64,000 nucleotides of DNA, from NCBI RefSeq assembly GCF_025809055.1, contig NZ_CP075529.1:2046001-2110000 (forward strand), written 5' to 3'. This DNA is from Devosia sp. (GTDB lineage Bacteria; Pseudomonadota; Alphaproteobacteria; Rhizobiales; Devosiaceae). Positions within the stretch are counted from its first letter, which is position 1. Each line of letters begins with the position of its first letter. The translations under genes were made by a program, and so were the position numbers. Of this stretch, positions 8,442 through 20,780 are shown piece after piece. Under the pieces are notes generated by a model that made no database searches, had not been told where the DNA came from, and saw only the letters and a program-made list of their open reading frames with translations.

Positions 8442-9254
8442 TCATGCGATCGGCCAGAGGGATTCTTCGGTTCTTTTGAGGGTTACTCCCAGGTGCGCAC
8501 GCACTGCGGCTTCGAATTGCGCCGGCCATGTCCCCCCGATCCGCTCCAGCAGCGCCCGCGCCCGGGGCAGGAAAATCCGGGCAATGGCCAATTGTGCTGC
8601 AACCAGGCTTTCAGGCTCGGGCCCCGGATAGGGCAGGCCCAGGAGAATTTTCATGTCCTCTGGCGGCAAGAGGCGGCTGAGATGCAGGATACCGCCGCGA
8701 TCGGGGATGGGCAGTTCTTCCTGCATCAACTGGCTCAGCATATCGCGCAACAGCCCCGTGCCCATCACCATGGTCACATATTCCTGCCGCCCGAGGCCCA
8801 CCGGCGTCAGGCCCATGACACGCAGGAATTCGAGCACCATGGATTCGATCTGCTCGCGATCGGGCCGGTGTTCCGGCAGGCTCGGGACCAGGCCCGCATG
8901 GATATCCGCCGGGTCATGGAGAGGTTTGACGCCATCCTGCGGCCGGTTGCCCAGTTTCCCATCGCCCGGCAGGTTGAGATCGAGCCGCAGCCAGCCCGCG
9001 GTGATGGCATTGATCAGCATGCCGCCGCGATTGAGCACCTTGAAATAGATGAGCGGCTCCTGGCTTTCGATCCAGGCGCGCCACCAGGCGGCAATTGCCG
9101 GATGCCGGTCCGGCGGCGCCAGACCCACCAGGTCAACATCGCTCCATTGATCGGCGCTGCCCTTGCCGAACGATCCGGCCAGAAACAGGGCATCGAACAG
9201 GCCGCTGTCACCGGCGGCCCCACCAATCGTCTCGATAACCGTCTTTGCGTCCAC
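8442..9254 (-). CDS. nucleotidyltransferase domain protein
   Basis: A 270-residue protein with the minimal nucleotidyltransferase signature GSFGKGSADQWSDVDLV near residues 28-44 (GS-x10-DxD), the active-site motif of Pol-beta-type transferases that includes aminoglycoside and lincosamide adenylyltransferases. The rest is mostly helical (residues about 130-250), as in AadA/Lin-type enzymes. Resistance function cannot be claimed: overall resemblance is weak and no mobile element lies near. Other possible roles are modification of proteins or small molecules. It ends at a terminator hairpin at 8271-8296 and is divergent from the heat-shock gene. Confidence 0.72.
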   Translation of the reverse strand: MDAKTVIETIGGAAGDSGLFDALFLAGSFGKGSADQWSDVDLVGLAPPDRHPAIAAWWRAWIESQEPLIYFKVLNRGGMLINAITAGWLRLDLNLPGDGKLGNRPQDGVKPLHDPADIHAGLVPSLPEHRPDREQIESMVLEFLRVMGLTPVGLGRQEYVTMVMGTGLLRDMLSQLMQEELPIPDRGGILHLSRLLPPEDMKILLGLPYPGPEPESLVAAQLAIARIFLPRARALLERIGGTWPAQFEAAVRAHLGVTLKRTEESLWPIA

Positions 9255-9316
9255 GCTCAGGTCCTCCCTTTAATGAGACTAGGAATTCCGCGTGCGCCGC
9301 GCCACTCCCTCCGCCT

Positions 9317-9344
9317 CTTGAACCGCTCCAATGGTCACCTACAT
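9317..9344 (+). promoter_or_regulatory. RpoH (sigma-32)-type heat-shock promoter of hsp20
   Basis: CTTGAA at 9317-9322 and CCTACAT at 9338-9344 are separated by 15 bases. They match the alphaproteobacterial sigma-32 consensus (CTTGAA and CYTATNT) at all -35 positions and six of seven -10 positions. The gene downstream is a small heat-shock protein, exactly the type of gene this promoter class serves. Confidence 0.75.
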
Positions 9345-9350
9345 CATGTC

Positions 9351-9465
9351 TGTCCGCCGGCCATCCGGGGACACCGGCCCTGCCGGAACGGCGGTCCGCC
9401 ACTTTTTGGGGACCCTGACGCAGGCACCGGTCGATCAATCCACGTTGCTCAACGGAGAATGTGAC
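9351..9465 (+). promoter_or_regulatory. probable ROSE-type RNA thermometer in the hsp20 leader
   Basis: The transcript from the RpoH-type promoter has a leader of about 115 bases containing several GC-rich stems and, directly before the start codon, CGTTGCT facing the ribosome-binding site in CAACGGAGAATG. ROSE elements of rhizobial small heat-shock genes have the same length and the same U(U/C)GCU segment pairing with the Shine-Dalgarno sequence until heat melts it. No covariance search was possible, so this is inference from position and motif. Confidence 0.55.
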
Positions 9466-9921
9466 ATGCAGACCATCGATTTTTCCCCCTTTTATCGCTC
9501 CACCGTCGGTTTCGACCGGCTGTTCAACCGCCTCGACAGCCTGGGCGCGCAGGAAACCAAGACCTACCCGCCCTATAATATCGAGCGCACCGGCGAGGAT
9601 GCCTACCGCATCTCGATCGCCGTAGCCGGGTTCTCCAATGGCGACATCGCCGTCGAGACCAAGGAGAACAGCCTGGTGGTCAAGGGCGCCAAGCCCGCCG
9701 AGAGCGGCGACACCAAGCGTGAATTCCTCCATCGCGGCATCGCCGAACGTGCTTTTGAGCTGCGTTTCCAACTGGCCGACTATGTCGAAGTTCACGGCGC
9801 CAGCCTCGAAAACGGGCTCCTGCATCTGGAACTGAAGCGCGAACTGCCCGAGAGCAAGAAGCCGCGCACCATCCAGATCAATGGTGGCACCCCCACCATC
9901 GAGGACAAGTCCGTCAACTAG
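9466..9921 (+). CDS. small heat-shock protein Hsp20/IbpA family
   Basis: A 151-residue ATP-independent holdase that keeps denaturing proteins soluble. The N-terminal arm starts MQTIDFSPFYRSTVGFDRLF, typical of rhizobial class A small heat-shock proteins (HspA/IbpA-like). The alpha-crystallin domain spans roughly 35-128, with AYRISIAVAGF, KREFLHRGIAERAFELRF and the conserved ENGLLHLELKRELPE near its end, followed by a short tail with an RTIQI motif used for oligomer contacts. The start at 9466 is set by GGAG 10 bases upstream and by the family N-terminus. RpoH-type promoter and ROSE-like leader lie upstream, so heat induction at two levels is likely. Confidence 0.95.
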   Translation: MQTIDFSPFYRSTVGFDRLFNRLDSLGAQETKTYPPYNIERTGEDAYRISIAVAGFSNGDIAVETKENSLVVKGAKPAESGDTKREFLHRGIAERAFELRFQLADYVEVHGASLENGLLHLELKRELPESKKPRTIQINGGTPTIEDKSVN

Positions 9922-9941
9922 CTCCGATCCGTCCCGAAGGG

Positions 9942-9966
9942 CTGGACGCGCCAGTGGCGCGTCCAG
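9942..9966 (+). terminator. perfect hairpin after hsp20
   Basis: CTGGACGCGCC and GGCGCGTCCAG form an 11-bp perfect stem with a three-base loop, 20 bases after the hsp20 stop. There is no uridine tract, so it may be a stability stem or part of a Rho-type end rather than a textbook terminator. Confidence 0.55.
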
Positions 9967-10183
9967 AGGTGAGGAGGCCACGAGAGCTATGCTCGAGTGG
10001 CGCTCGACTGCGGGCCTTAATGATCAAAAAGTTTCCGAAGTCCATCGGAAAAACAGAGGGCGTGGTCCGCAAGGGCCGCGCCCTTTCCATGTCCCGGCAG
10101 CATCGGGGTCCGACAGCGCCATCGACCGACGCCGCTGCGCTTGACCGCCTCGGGGACGGTGGCCCGTCAAATCCGCACTGAAA

Positions 10184-10295
10184 ATAGGACTTTCCAGCGA
10201 AAACTGGGCCGCATACTCGCAAATCGGAGCTGACCCGCGGCAAATCATCCGCAAAGTCCTATAGTTTCCTATAGGCAAACACGGCAAAGTCCTAT
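10184..10295. repeat. cluster of three AAAGTCCTAT motifs with a CCTATAG dyad
   Basis: The 10-mer AAAGTCCTAT occurs inverted at 10184-10193 and direct at 10253-10262 and 10286-10295; a shorter GTCCTAT recurs at 10378-10384. The middle copy is part of a perfect dyad CCTATAG-TTTC-CTATAGG at 10258-10275. Three exact 10-mers within 112 bases of AT-rich DNA upstream of gltB suggest protein-binding sites, but I do not know a regulator with this box. Confidence 0.55.
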
Positions 10296-10309
10296 TTTTT
10301 GTGACGACA

Positions 10310-10333
10310 AAGCGGCAAAAGCTCTTGCCGCTT
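10310..10333 (+). terminator. terminator-like hairpin in the gltB upstream region
   Basis: AAGCGGCAA and TTGCCGCTT form a perfect 9-bp stem with a six-base loop, followed by GTTTTG. It resembles an intrinsic terminator with a short T-tract and would fit the end of a small RNA started in the motif cluster upstream, or an attenuator in the gltB leader. Confidence 0.45.
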
Positions 10334-10692
10334 GTTTTGAATTATGCAAATGTGCCGCTCGTTAGGGCAGTATCTCTGTCCTATCTGATGCGTCGCCCCG
10401 CTCTCCGCGGCCAGCGCGCACGCTGGTCCGGCTGGCCCGCTACAGGATAGCGGAAACGGACAGGCGGGGCTAAACTGAAGCCCGAATTTTGAGCGGCCAT
10501 TTGGATGCAGTGCCGCTCCCCAGAAATGGTCGCATTTGCTCATCCGAGCCGTACTCGTGTAGTACGACCCGCCTGAACACTGCGCTCCAGAGGAACAGGA
10601 TGCATCCAGCGGGCCGGCCCCACCGGCAACAACAGGATGCGCACGCGACAGCAATAGCCCCAAAAGGGCGCCGAAAAGAACGAGGTTGAGCC

Positions 10693-15423
<4,731 letters not shown>

Positions 15424-15428
15424 AGCCG

Positions 15429-16055
15429 ATGATGCGCATTTACGGGGACCTTGGGTCGGGCAACTGCCTCAAGGTCAAGTACATCGCCGATGCCCTGGGC
15501 ATCGCCTATGACTGGACCGATGTGATCAGCGGCACCGGCGCGACCAGGACGCCCCAGTTCCTGGCGCTCAATCCCGCCGGGCAGGTGCCGGTCATCGCGC
15601 TTGACGATGGCCGCACACTGGCCCAGTCCAATGCCATCCTGCGCTATCTGGCGCGCAACAGCCGCTTCATCCCCAGCGATGATTTTCTGGCGGCCAAGAT
15701 GGACGAATGGCTGTTCTGGGAGCAGTACAGCCACGAACCCTGCGTCGCGGTGGCCCGCGCGCATGTCGTTTATCGGGGTGGCACCATCGCCGACCGCGAT
15801 CCGGCAATCGTGGCCCGCGCCGAAGCGGCGCTCGACCACCTCGACCGGGCGCTGGACGGCCGGTCATTCCTGGTGGGCGACACCATGACCATCGCCGACA
15901 TCGCCCTGTTGGCCTATACCCGTCTTTCCCCTGAAGGCGGCTTCGATTTGCGCACGCGTCCGCAGCTCTTGCGCTGGATCGCGACATGCGAACATGAACT
16001 TGGTCTGCCGGCGTTGGGGAACGCGGCACAGCAGCAGGAACAGGCCCATGGGTAA
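15429..16055 (+). CDS. glutathione S-transferase family protein
   Basis: A 208-residue protein with an N-terminal thioredoxin-fold domain (MRIYGDLGSGNCLKVKYIAD, cis-Pro segment NPAGQVPVIALDDG, and AQSNAILRYLAR binding the glutathione gamma-glutamyl part) and an all-helical C-terminal domain from about residue 90 (GDTMTIADIALLAYTR is the conserved N-capping box region). It lies 5 bases after gltB and overlaps gltD by 8 bases, so it is cotranscribed and translationally coupled with glutamate synthase. Substrate is unknown. A second ATG three bases on is an equally good start. A link between glutathione, which contains glutamate, and the operon is speculation. Confidence 0.88.
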   Translation: MMRIYGDLGSGNCLKVKYIADALGIAYDWTDVISGTGATRTPQFLALNPAGQVPVIALDDGRTLAQSNAILRYLARNSRFIPSDDFLAAKMDEWLFWEQYSHEPCVAVARAHVVYRGGTIADRDPAIVARAEAALDHLDRALDGRSFLVGDTMTIADIALLAYTRLSPEGGFDLRTRPQLLRWIATCEHELGLPALGNAAQQQEQAHG

Positions 16056-17475
16056 GGTAACAGGCTTTCTCGAGATCGACCGCGAAGAGCCCCGCTACGA
16101 GCCGGCCTCCGACCGCATCCGCCACTGGGGCGAATTCACCATTCCCCTGTCCGAGGGCCGGGTGGTGGATCAGGCCGCCCGCTGCATGGATTGCGGCATC
16201 CCGTTCTGCCATGGCGACACCGGCTGCCCGGTCCATAACCAGATCCCCGACTGGAACGATCTGGTCTATTCCGGTGATTGGGAAGAGGCCGCGCGCAACC
16301 TGCACTCGACCAACAACTTCCCCGAATTTACCGGCCGCATCTGCCCCGCCCCCTGCGAGGAAGCCTGTACGCTCAACCTTGAAGACGTGCCCGTCGCCAT
16401 CAAGACCGTCGAACAGGCGATTGCCGACCGCGCTATCCGCAATGGCTGGGTCAAGCCGCAGCTGCCCAAGGCCAAGACCGGCAAGTCGGTGGCCGTGATC
16501 GGCTCGGGCCCGGCCGGCATGGCCGCGGCCCAGCAGCTCGCCCGCGCCGGACACGACGTGCATGTCTATGAGCGCGAACCCAAGGCCGGCGGCCTGATGC
16601 GCTATGGCATTCCCGACTTCAAGATGGAAAAGGACCATATCGACTTCCGCGTCACCCAGATGGAAGCCGAGGGCGTCACCTTCCACTATGGCGAGAACAT
16701 CGGCGTCACCCGCCCGCTTTCGGACCTGCAGGCGCGCCATGATGCCGTGCTGCTCGCCGGTGGCGCCGAGCGTCCCCGCCCGGTCGATGTCGATGGCCGC
16801 GATTTCAATGGCGTGCATTTCGCCATGCCCTTCCTGGTCCAGCAGAACCGCCGCGTCGGTGGCGAGGACGTTTCGGGCGAGTTCCAGCTGTCCGCGGCCG
16901 GCAAGCATGTGGTCGTCGTGGGCGGTGGCGATACCGCCAGCGACTGCGTCGGCACCAGCTTCCGCCAGGGCGCCATTGCCGTGACCCAGCTCGACGTGCG
17001 TCCCATGCCCCCGGAACTGGAAAACAAGCTCACCAACTGGCCCAATTGGGCGGTCAAGATGCGCACCTCGTCCAGCCAGGCCGAAGGCGCCATTCGCGAG
17101 TTCTCCGCCGGCACGATGAAGATCGTTGGCGATGCCAAGGGCCAGGTGACCGGCGTCGAATGCGCCCGCGTCGACCGCAAGCGCGTGGCCATTCCCGGCA
17201 GCGAATTCCTCATCAAGGCCGACCTCGTGCTCCTGGCCATCGGCTTCGCCGGTCCGGTTGCCGAGGGCATGTTGACCGAACTGGGCGCCGATCTCGACAA
17301 GCGCGGCAATCTCTTTGCCGACACGCTGAGCTACAAGACGTCCGTTCCCAAGGTCTATGCCGCTGGCGACATGCGCCGCGGCCAGTCCCTCGTCGTCTGG
17401 GCCATCCGCGAAGGCCGCCAGGCTGCCCGCTCGATCGATTTCGATCTCATGGGTAAGACCGATCTGCCGCGGTAA
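16048..17475 (+). CDS. gltD: glutamate synthase (NADPH) small subunit
   Basis: A 475-residue beta subunit that passes electrons from NADPH through FAD and iron-sulfur clusters to GltB. The N-terminal cysteine-rich domain shows CMDCGIPFCHGDTGCPVHN at about 46-64 and CPAPCEEACTLN near 94-105. The FAD-binding GSGPAGMAAAQQLARAGHDV lies near 152-171, and a second Rossmann motif VVVGGGDTASDC, for NADPH, near 288-299. The C-terminus KVYAAGDMRRGQSLVVWAIREG is typical. The ATG at 16048 lies inside the end of the GST gene. A palindromic repeat follows the stop by about 20 bases. Confidence 0.97.
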   Translation: MGKVTGFLEIDREEPRYEPASDRIRHWGEFTIPLSEGRVVDQAARCMDCGIPFCHGDTGCPVHNQIPDWNDLVYSGDWEEAARNLHSTNNFPEFTGRICPAPCEEACTLNLEDVPVAIKTVEQAIADRAIRNGWVKPQLPKAKTGKSVAVIGSGPAGMAAAQQLARAGHDVHVYEREPKAGGLMRYGIPDFKMEKDHIDFRVTQMEAEGVTFHYGENIGVTRPLSDLQARHDAVLLAGGAERPRPVDVDGRDFNGVHFAMPFLVQQNRRVGGEDVSGEFQLSAAGKHVVVVGGGDTASDCVGTSFRQGAIAVTQLDVRPMPPELENKLTNWPNWAVKMRTSSSQAEGAIREFSAGTMKIVGDAKGQVTGVECARVDRKRVAIPGSEFLIKADLVLLAIGFAGPVAEGMLTELGADLDKRGNLFADTLSYKTSVPKVYAAGDMRRGQSLVVWAIREGRQAARSIDFDLMGKTDLPR

Positions 17476-17493
17476 CGCAAAAGCACCGCGCTG

Positions 17494-17640
17494 CCCTCGG
17501 GCTTGACCCGAGGGCCGCTTTCCGCCAGCACTCCGCTGCGTAGACCTCATGGTGAGCCTGTCGAACCACGAGGTCGGGGACGCATGGACAGCACGACTGC
17601 GCCCCACCCGTCGACAGGATCAGGATGAGGTTCGCTGGCC
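17494..17640. repeat. palindromic repeat elements between gltD and hpt
   Basis: The first element, CCCTCGGGCTTGACCCGAGGG at 17494-17514, is an imperfect palindrome found again at 18220 and 18276 and, degenerate, at 40754. The second is a CCTCATGGTGAGCCTGTCGA...ACGAGG unit near 17547-17576 paired with an inverted GTCGACAGG-ATCAGGATGAGG near 17610-17632. Both types are REP-like intergenic repeats; the first could also end gltD transcripts. Confidence 0.7.
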
Positions 17641-18183
17641 ATGCCCCAAGCTCCCTATACCGTCGACCAACTGATTTCCGCCAAGGCCATTGCTGCCCGC
17701 GTCGAGGCCCTGGCCGCCGAAATCACCGAGACGTTCAGGGATACCCACAAGCTGGTCGTCGTCGGCCTCCTGCGCGGCTCGTTCATTTTCATTGCTGACC
17801 TGGTGCGCGAGATCGATCTGCCGGTGGAGGTCGATTTCCTTGAGGCCTCATCCTATGGCGACGCCATGGAATCGAGCCGGGAAGTGCGCATCCTCAAGGA
17901 CTTGCGCGGCGAAATCCACGGCCGCGACGTGCTGGTGGTGGAAGACATCATCGACACCGGCCACACGCTCAAGCACGTGCTCGAAATCCTCGAAACCCGC
18001 CATCCCCGCCGCATGGAGGTCTGCGCCCTGCTCAACAAGCCCAGCCGCCGCGAAACCGAAGTCCCCGCGCGCTGGATCGGCTTCGACATTCCCGACGAAT
18101 TCGTCGTCGGCTACGGCATCGACTACGCCCAGCGCAACCGCAACCTGCCCCATATCGGCAAGGTAAGGTTTACCGGGGGGTAG
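17641..18183 (+). CDS. hpt: hypoxanthine phosphoribosyltransferase
   Basis: A 180-residue purine-salvage enzyme that joins hypoxanthine (and usually guanine) to PRPP. The PRPP loop VLVVEDIIDTGHT is at 97-109, the flexible loop SSYGDAMESS at 70-79 and the purine-binding FDIPDEFVVGYGIDY near 147-161, all as in bacterial Hpt. Length is normal for the family. It stands alone between two blocks of intergenic palindromic repeats. No strong ribosome-binding site is seen; GAGG lies about 8 bases before the ATG. Confidence 0.95.
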   Translation: MPQAPYTVDQLISAKAIAARVEALAAEITETFRDTHKLVVVGLLRGSFIFIADLVREIDLPVEVDFLEASSYGDAMESSREVRILKDLRGEIHGRDVLVVEDIIDTGHTLKHVLEILETRHPRRMEVCALLNKPSRRETEVPARWIGFDIPDEFVVGYGIDYAQRNRNLPHIGKVRFTGG

Positions 18184-18215
18184 AGCGAGCCTCGGGACTT
18201 CGACACCCACGGGCC

Positions 18216-18300
18216 GTCACCCTCGGGCTTGACCCGAGGGCTCTGCACTTGTCGATCTTCGCGTGAAGTAGAGTCCCCTCGGGTCAAGCCCGAGGGTGAC
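18216..18300. repeat. 85-bp inverted pair of palindromic repeats
   Basis: Bases 18216-18240 and 18276-18300 are exact 25-base inverted copies (GTCACCCTCGGGCTTGACCC...), each arm itself an imperfect palindrome. The whole can fold into one long hairpin or two short ones, the arrangement of BIME-like repeat pairs. It lies between the convergent hpt and UxaA-type genes and may serve as a two-way terminator. Confidence 0.8.
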
Positions 18301-18325
18301 GCCCGGTGTTTGGGAACGGACGCCC

Positions 18326-19876
18326 CTACATCACCGCGCCGACTTGCCAGGGCACGAATTCATTGTCCCCATAGCCGAGCGCTTCTGACTTGGTCTTTTC
18401 GCCCGATGCTACCTTGAGCATCAGCTCGAAAATCTCCTGGCCCTTGGCCTCGATGCTGACGCCCTCGACGATATCGCCGCAATTTACGTCCATGTCCTCG
18501 GTCATGCGGCCATAGAGTTCCGAATTGGTCGCCAGCTTGATCGAGGGCACCGGCTTGCAGCCATAGGCCGAGCCGCGCCCGGTGGTGAAGGCCAGCACAT
18601 TGGCGCCCCCGGCCACCTGGCCGGTCGCCGAGACCGGATCGAAGCCGGGCGTGTCCATGAACACGAACCCCTTCTCGGTGACCTTTTCGGCATATTCATA
18701 GACCGCCGCCAGCGGCGTCGAGCCGCCCTTGGCGGTGGCGCCGAGCGACTTTTCGAGAATGGTGGTGAGCCCGCCCAGCTTGTTGCCCGGGGAGGGATTG
18801 TTGTTCATCTCGCCGCCATTGCGGCTGGTATAGCTTTCCCACCACTTGATGCGCTCGATCAGCTTTTCGCCCACCGCGCGCGACACGGCACGCCGCGTCA
18901 GCATATGTTCGGCGCCATAAACCTCCGGCGTTTCCGACAGGATCGCCGTGCCGCCATGGCGCACCAGCGTATCCACCGCCACGCCCAGTGCCGGATTGGC
19001 GGTAATCCCCGAATAGCCGTCCGAGCCGCCGCATTGCAGCGCCAGCGTCAGGTGGCTGGCATCCACGGTTTCGCGCCGCGCCTTGGCCGCCACCGGCAGC
19101 ATGTCCTTGATGCGCTCGACACCCCAGTCGATCATCTTCCGCGTGCCGCCGATCTCCTGGATCGTCATGGTCTGGAAGGTGTCGGTTTCCTTGAGGTTGT
19201 AGGCCTCCTTCATCCGGTCGATCTGGAAGGCCTCGCAGCCAAGACCCACCAGCAGGGCTGCGCCAAGATTGGGATTGGACGTATAGCCCCACTGCGTGCG
19301 GCGCAGAATCTGGTAGCCCTCTCCATGGGTGTCCATCGCGCAGCCGGTGCCATGCACGAAGGGGATAACGCCGTCGATCTCGGGATAATCGTCGAGAATG
19401 CCCGAGCGGTTGATGGCGTCGGCCATGAACTTGGCCACCGTGGCCGAGCAGTTCACCGAGGTGAGGATGCCGATATAATTGCGTGTGCCCACATCGCCAT
19501 TGGCTCGCCGGAAACCTTCAAAGGTCGCCCGCTGCGCCTGGGGCACCATGTCCACCGGCGCGGCGCCCTCGGCAAAGGCATAGTCGTGCTCCAGCGAACC
19601 GTCCGGGCCACCCATGCCGCAATTGTGCTCATGCACCCAGTCGCCCGGCGCGATGGCCTCCTTGGCAAATCCGATGATCTGCCCGAATTTCATCACCGCC
19701 TCGCCGGCGCCAATGGCCCGCGTGGCAAACTTGTGCCCGCGCGGCACCCGGCGGATGATGGCGACGCCCTGCGCCGTTTCCGTGCCGATGTCGAGATTGG
19801 CCAGCGCCACCGCAATATTGTCTGCGGCATGGAGCACGAGCGTCTTGCCTTGCGGGCGCGTCATGGTGTCTGTCAT
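18326..19876 (-). CDS. UxaA-family (altronate/galactarate-type) sugar-acid dehydratase
   Basis: A 516-residue dehydratase of the UxaA/GarD family, which removes water from an aldonate or aldarate to give a 2-keto-3-deoxy acid. An N-terminal SAF-type domain (about 8-85, with GHKFATRAIGAGEAVMKFGQ and HNCGMG) precedes the large catalytic domain (NYIGILTSVNCSATVAKF, PFVHGTGCAMDTHGEG, LQCGGSDGYSGITANPALG, GEMNNNPSPGNKLGGLTTI). The family is Fe-dependent. The start at 19876 is preferred over one 29 codons upstream, whose extra sequence is atypical. It diverges from a gntR gene across a 12-bp palindrome and belongs to a putative regulon with FucU, FAH-family and lldD-like genes, which makes L-fuconate or a similar 6-deoxy aldonate a plausible substrate; altronate is the alternative. 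Confidence 0.87.
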   Translation of the reverse strand: MTDTMTRPQGKTLVLHAADNIAVALANLDIGTETAQGVAIIRRVPRGHKFATRAIGAGEAVMKFGQIIGFAKEAIAPGDWVHEHNCGMGGPDGSLEHDYAFAEGAAPVDMVPQAQRATFEGFRRANGDVGTRNYIGILTSVNCSATVAKFMADAINRSGILDDYPEIDGVIPFVHGTGCAMDTHGEGYQILRRTQWGYTSNPNLGAALLVGLGCEAFQIDRMKEAYNLKETDTFQTMTIQEIGGTRKMIDWGVERIKDMLPVAAKARRETVDASHLTLALQCGGSDGYSGITANPALGVAVDTLVRHGGTAILSETPEVYGAEHMLTRRAVSRAVGEKLIERIKWWESYTSRNGGEMNNNPSPGNKLGGLTTILEKSLGATAKGGSTPLAAVYEYAEKVTEKGFVFMDTPGFDPVSATGQVAGGANVLAFTTGRGSAYGCKPVPSIKLATNSELYGRMTEDMDVNCGDIVEGVSIEAKGQEIFELMLKVASGEKTKSEALGYGDNEFVPWQVGAVM

Positions 19877-19978
19877 CTGCGGGGCCTTTGCAGTCGTGGG
19901 GGCGTGTTGTCCGGAGCCAGGCGCCCGGTCATTGCATTCGAGCGGGGGAACCGGCATTGTCATTCAACACCGCACTAA

Positions 19979-19990
19979 CTAACATGTTAG
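19979..19990. promoter_or_regulatory. GntR-type operator, copy 1 (CTAACATGTTAG)
   Basis: A perfect 12-bp palindrome two bases before the gntR start codon and about 100 bases before the divergent UxaA-type dehydratase gene. The same 12-mer recurs at 21244 and 37982. Position and repetition point to the operator of the adjacent GntR regulator, probably including autoregulation. Confidence 0.75.
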
Positions 19991-19991
19991 C

Positions 19992-20741
19992 ATGAAAACG
20001 GAAGCCGGTCCCTACGATTTTCTCCCCGCGGCGGGCACATTCTCGCGCGGCAGCGTCACGCTCGACGTCACCAATACCCTGCGCCACGCCATCGTCACCC
20101 TGGCCCTGCCGCCCGGCGCCACGCTCGACAAGTCGGCCCTGTGCCAGCAATTGGGCGTCTCGCGCTTTCCGGTCAGCGAAGCGCTGGCGCGCCTGGCCGA
20201 GGAGGGCCTGGTCGATATCGCGCCCCAGCGCGGCTCGACCGTCTCGCTGGTCAAGATTGCCGACGTGCGGGAATATATGCTGATCCGCAAAGGCCTTGAG
20301 GGCGAGGCGCTGCGCGTCCTCATCGGCAAGCACGATGCCGAAGTCATCGCGGCCCTGCATGCCAATATGGCAGCCCAGCGCGAGGCCGCATCCCGCGACG
20401 ATGCCGAGACCTTTCACCAGATCGACGTCGATTTCCACGACGTGCTGTTCCGCGCCATGCGCCTGACCAAGGTCAAGGCCATCATCGACAAGGCGCGCGC
20501 CAATCTCGATAGGGCCCGGCGCCTCATCATCACGCCGCGCCGTCTCAACCACACCATTGCCGAGCATCAGGCGATCTTCGACGGCATCCTGGCGGCCGAT
20601 GCGCCACAGGCCATCACCGCCATGCGGGCTCATATCGATGCGGTCATGGTCGAGCTTTTCGCCTTCGCCCAGGATCACCCCTCGCTGTTCGCCGACGGCG
20701 ACGCCTTTACCGCCGAGGACAATGATTTTCCCTTCGGCTGA
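19992..20741 (+). CDS. GntR-family transcriptional regulator (FadR/FCD subfamily)
   Basis: A 249-residue regulator with an N-terminal winged helix (about 22-85, LRHAIVTLALPPGATLDKSALCQQLGVSRFPVSEAL and APQRGSTVSLV) and a C-terminal helical FCD ligand domain (about 92-230). Candidate metal/ligand residues include Asp133/His137 in IDVDFHDVLF and His182/His204 in TIAEHQAIF and MRAHIDAVM. FCD regulators commonly bind sugar acids or lactate. It is divergent from the UxaA-type gene and followed by fucU and the FAH-family gene. The operator CTAACATGTTAG almost touches its start codon, so it probably represses itself. Confidence 0.93.
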   Translation: MKTEAGPYDFLPAAGTFSRGSVTLDVTNTLRHAIVTLALPPGATLDKSALCQQLGVSRFPVSEALARLAEEGLVDIAPQRGSTVSLVKIADVREYMLIRKGLEGEALRVLIGKHDAEVIAALHANMAAQREAASRDDAETFHQIDVDFHDVLFRAMRLTKVKAIIDKARANLDRARRLIITPRRLNHTIAEHQAIFDGILAADAPQAITAMRAHIDAVMVELFAFAQDHPSLFADGDAFTAEDNDFPFG

Positions 20742-20780
20742 TGCGCCAGGCATCCGCCATCCCACGTCAGGTTACCCAAC

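Larger units (their letters stand above)
9967..10692. other. 726-base gene-free stretch before gltB
   Basis: No reading frame here has both a ribosome-binding site and recognisable protein. What it holds is structural: a GC hairpin AGGGCG...CGCCCTTT near 10058-10085, the AAAGTCCTAT motif three times, a CCTATAG/CTATAGG dyad, and a 9-bp hairpin followed by GTTTTG at 10310-10338. The last 350 bases presumably include the gltB promoter, since the next start codon is gltB. A small RNA is possible between the motif cluster and the hairpin. Confidence 0.5.

Noticed and set aside
8442..9254. Antibiotic-resistance adenylyltransferase
   Set aside because: Only the minimal nucleotidyltransferase motif is seen; no resistance-gene family match or mobile context supports a resistance claim.
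9881..10181. Short plus-strand frames between hsp20 and gltB
   Set aside because: No ribosome-binding site, arginine-rich random composition, and they run through hairpins; treated as non-coding.
19877..19963. Longer N-terminus for the UxaA-family dehydratase
   Set aside because: The extra 29 residues are unlike the family and reach into the operator region shared with gntR.
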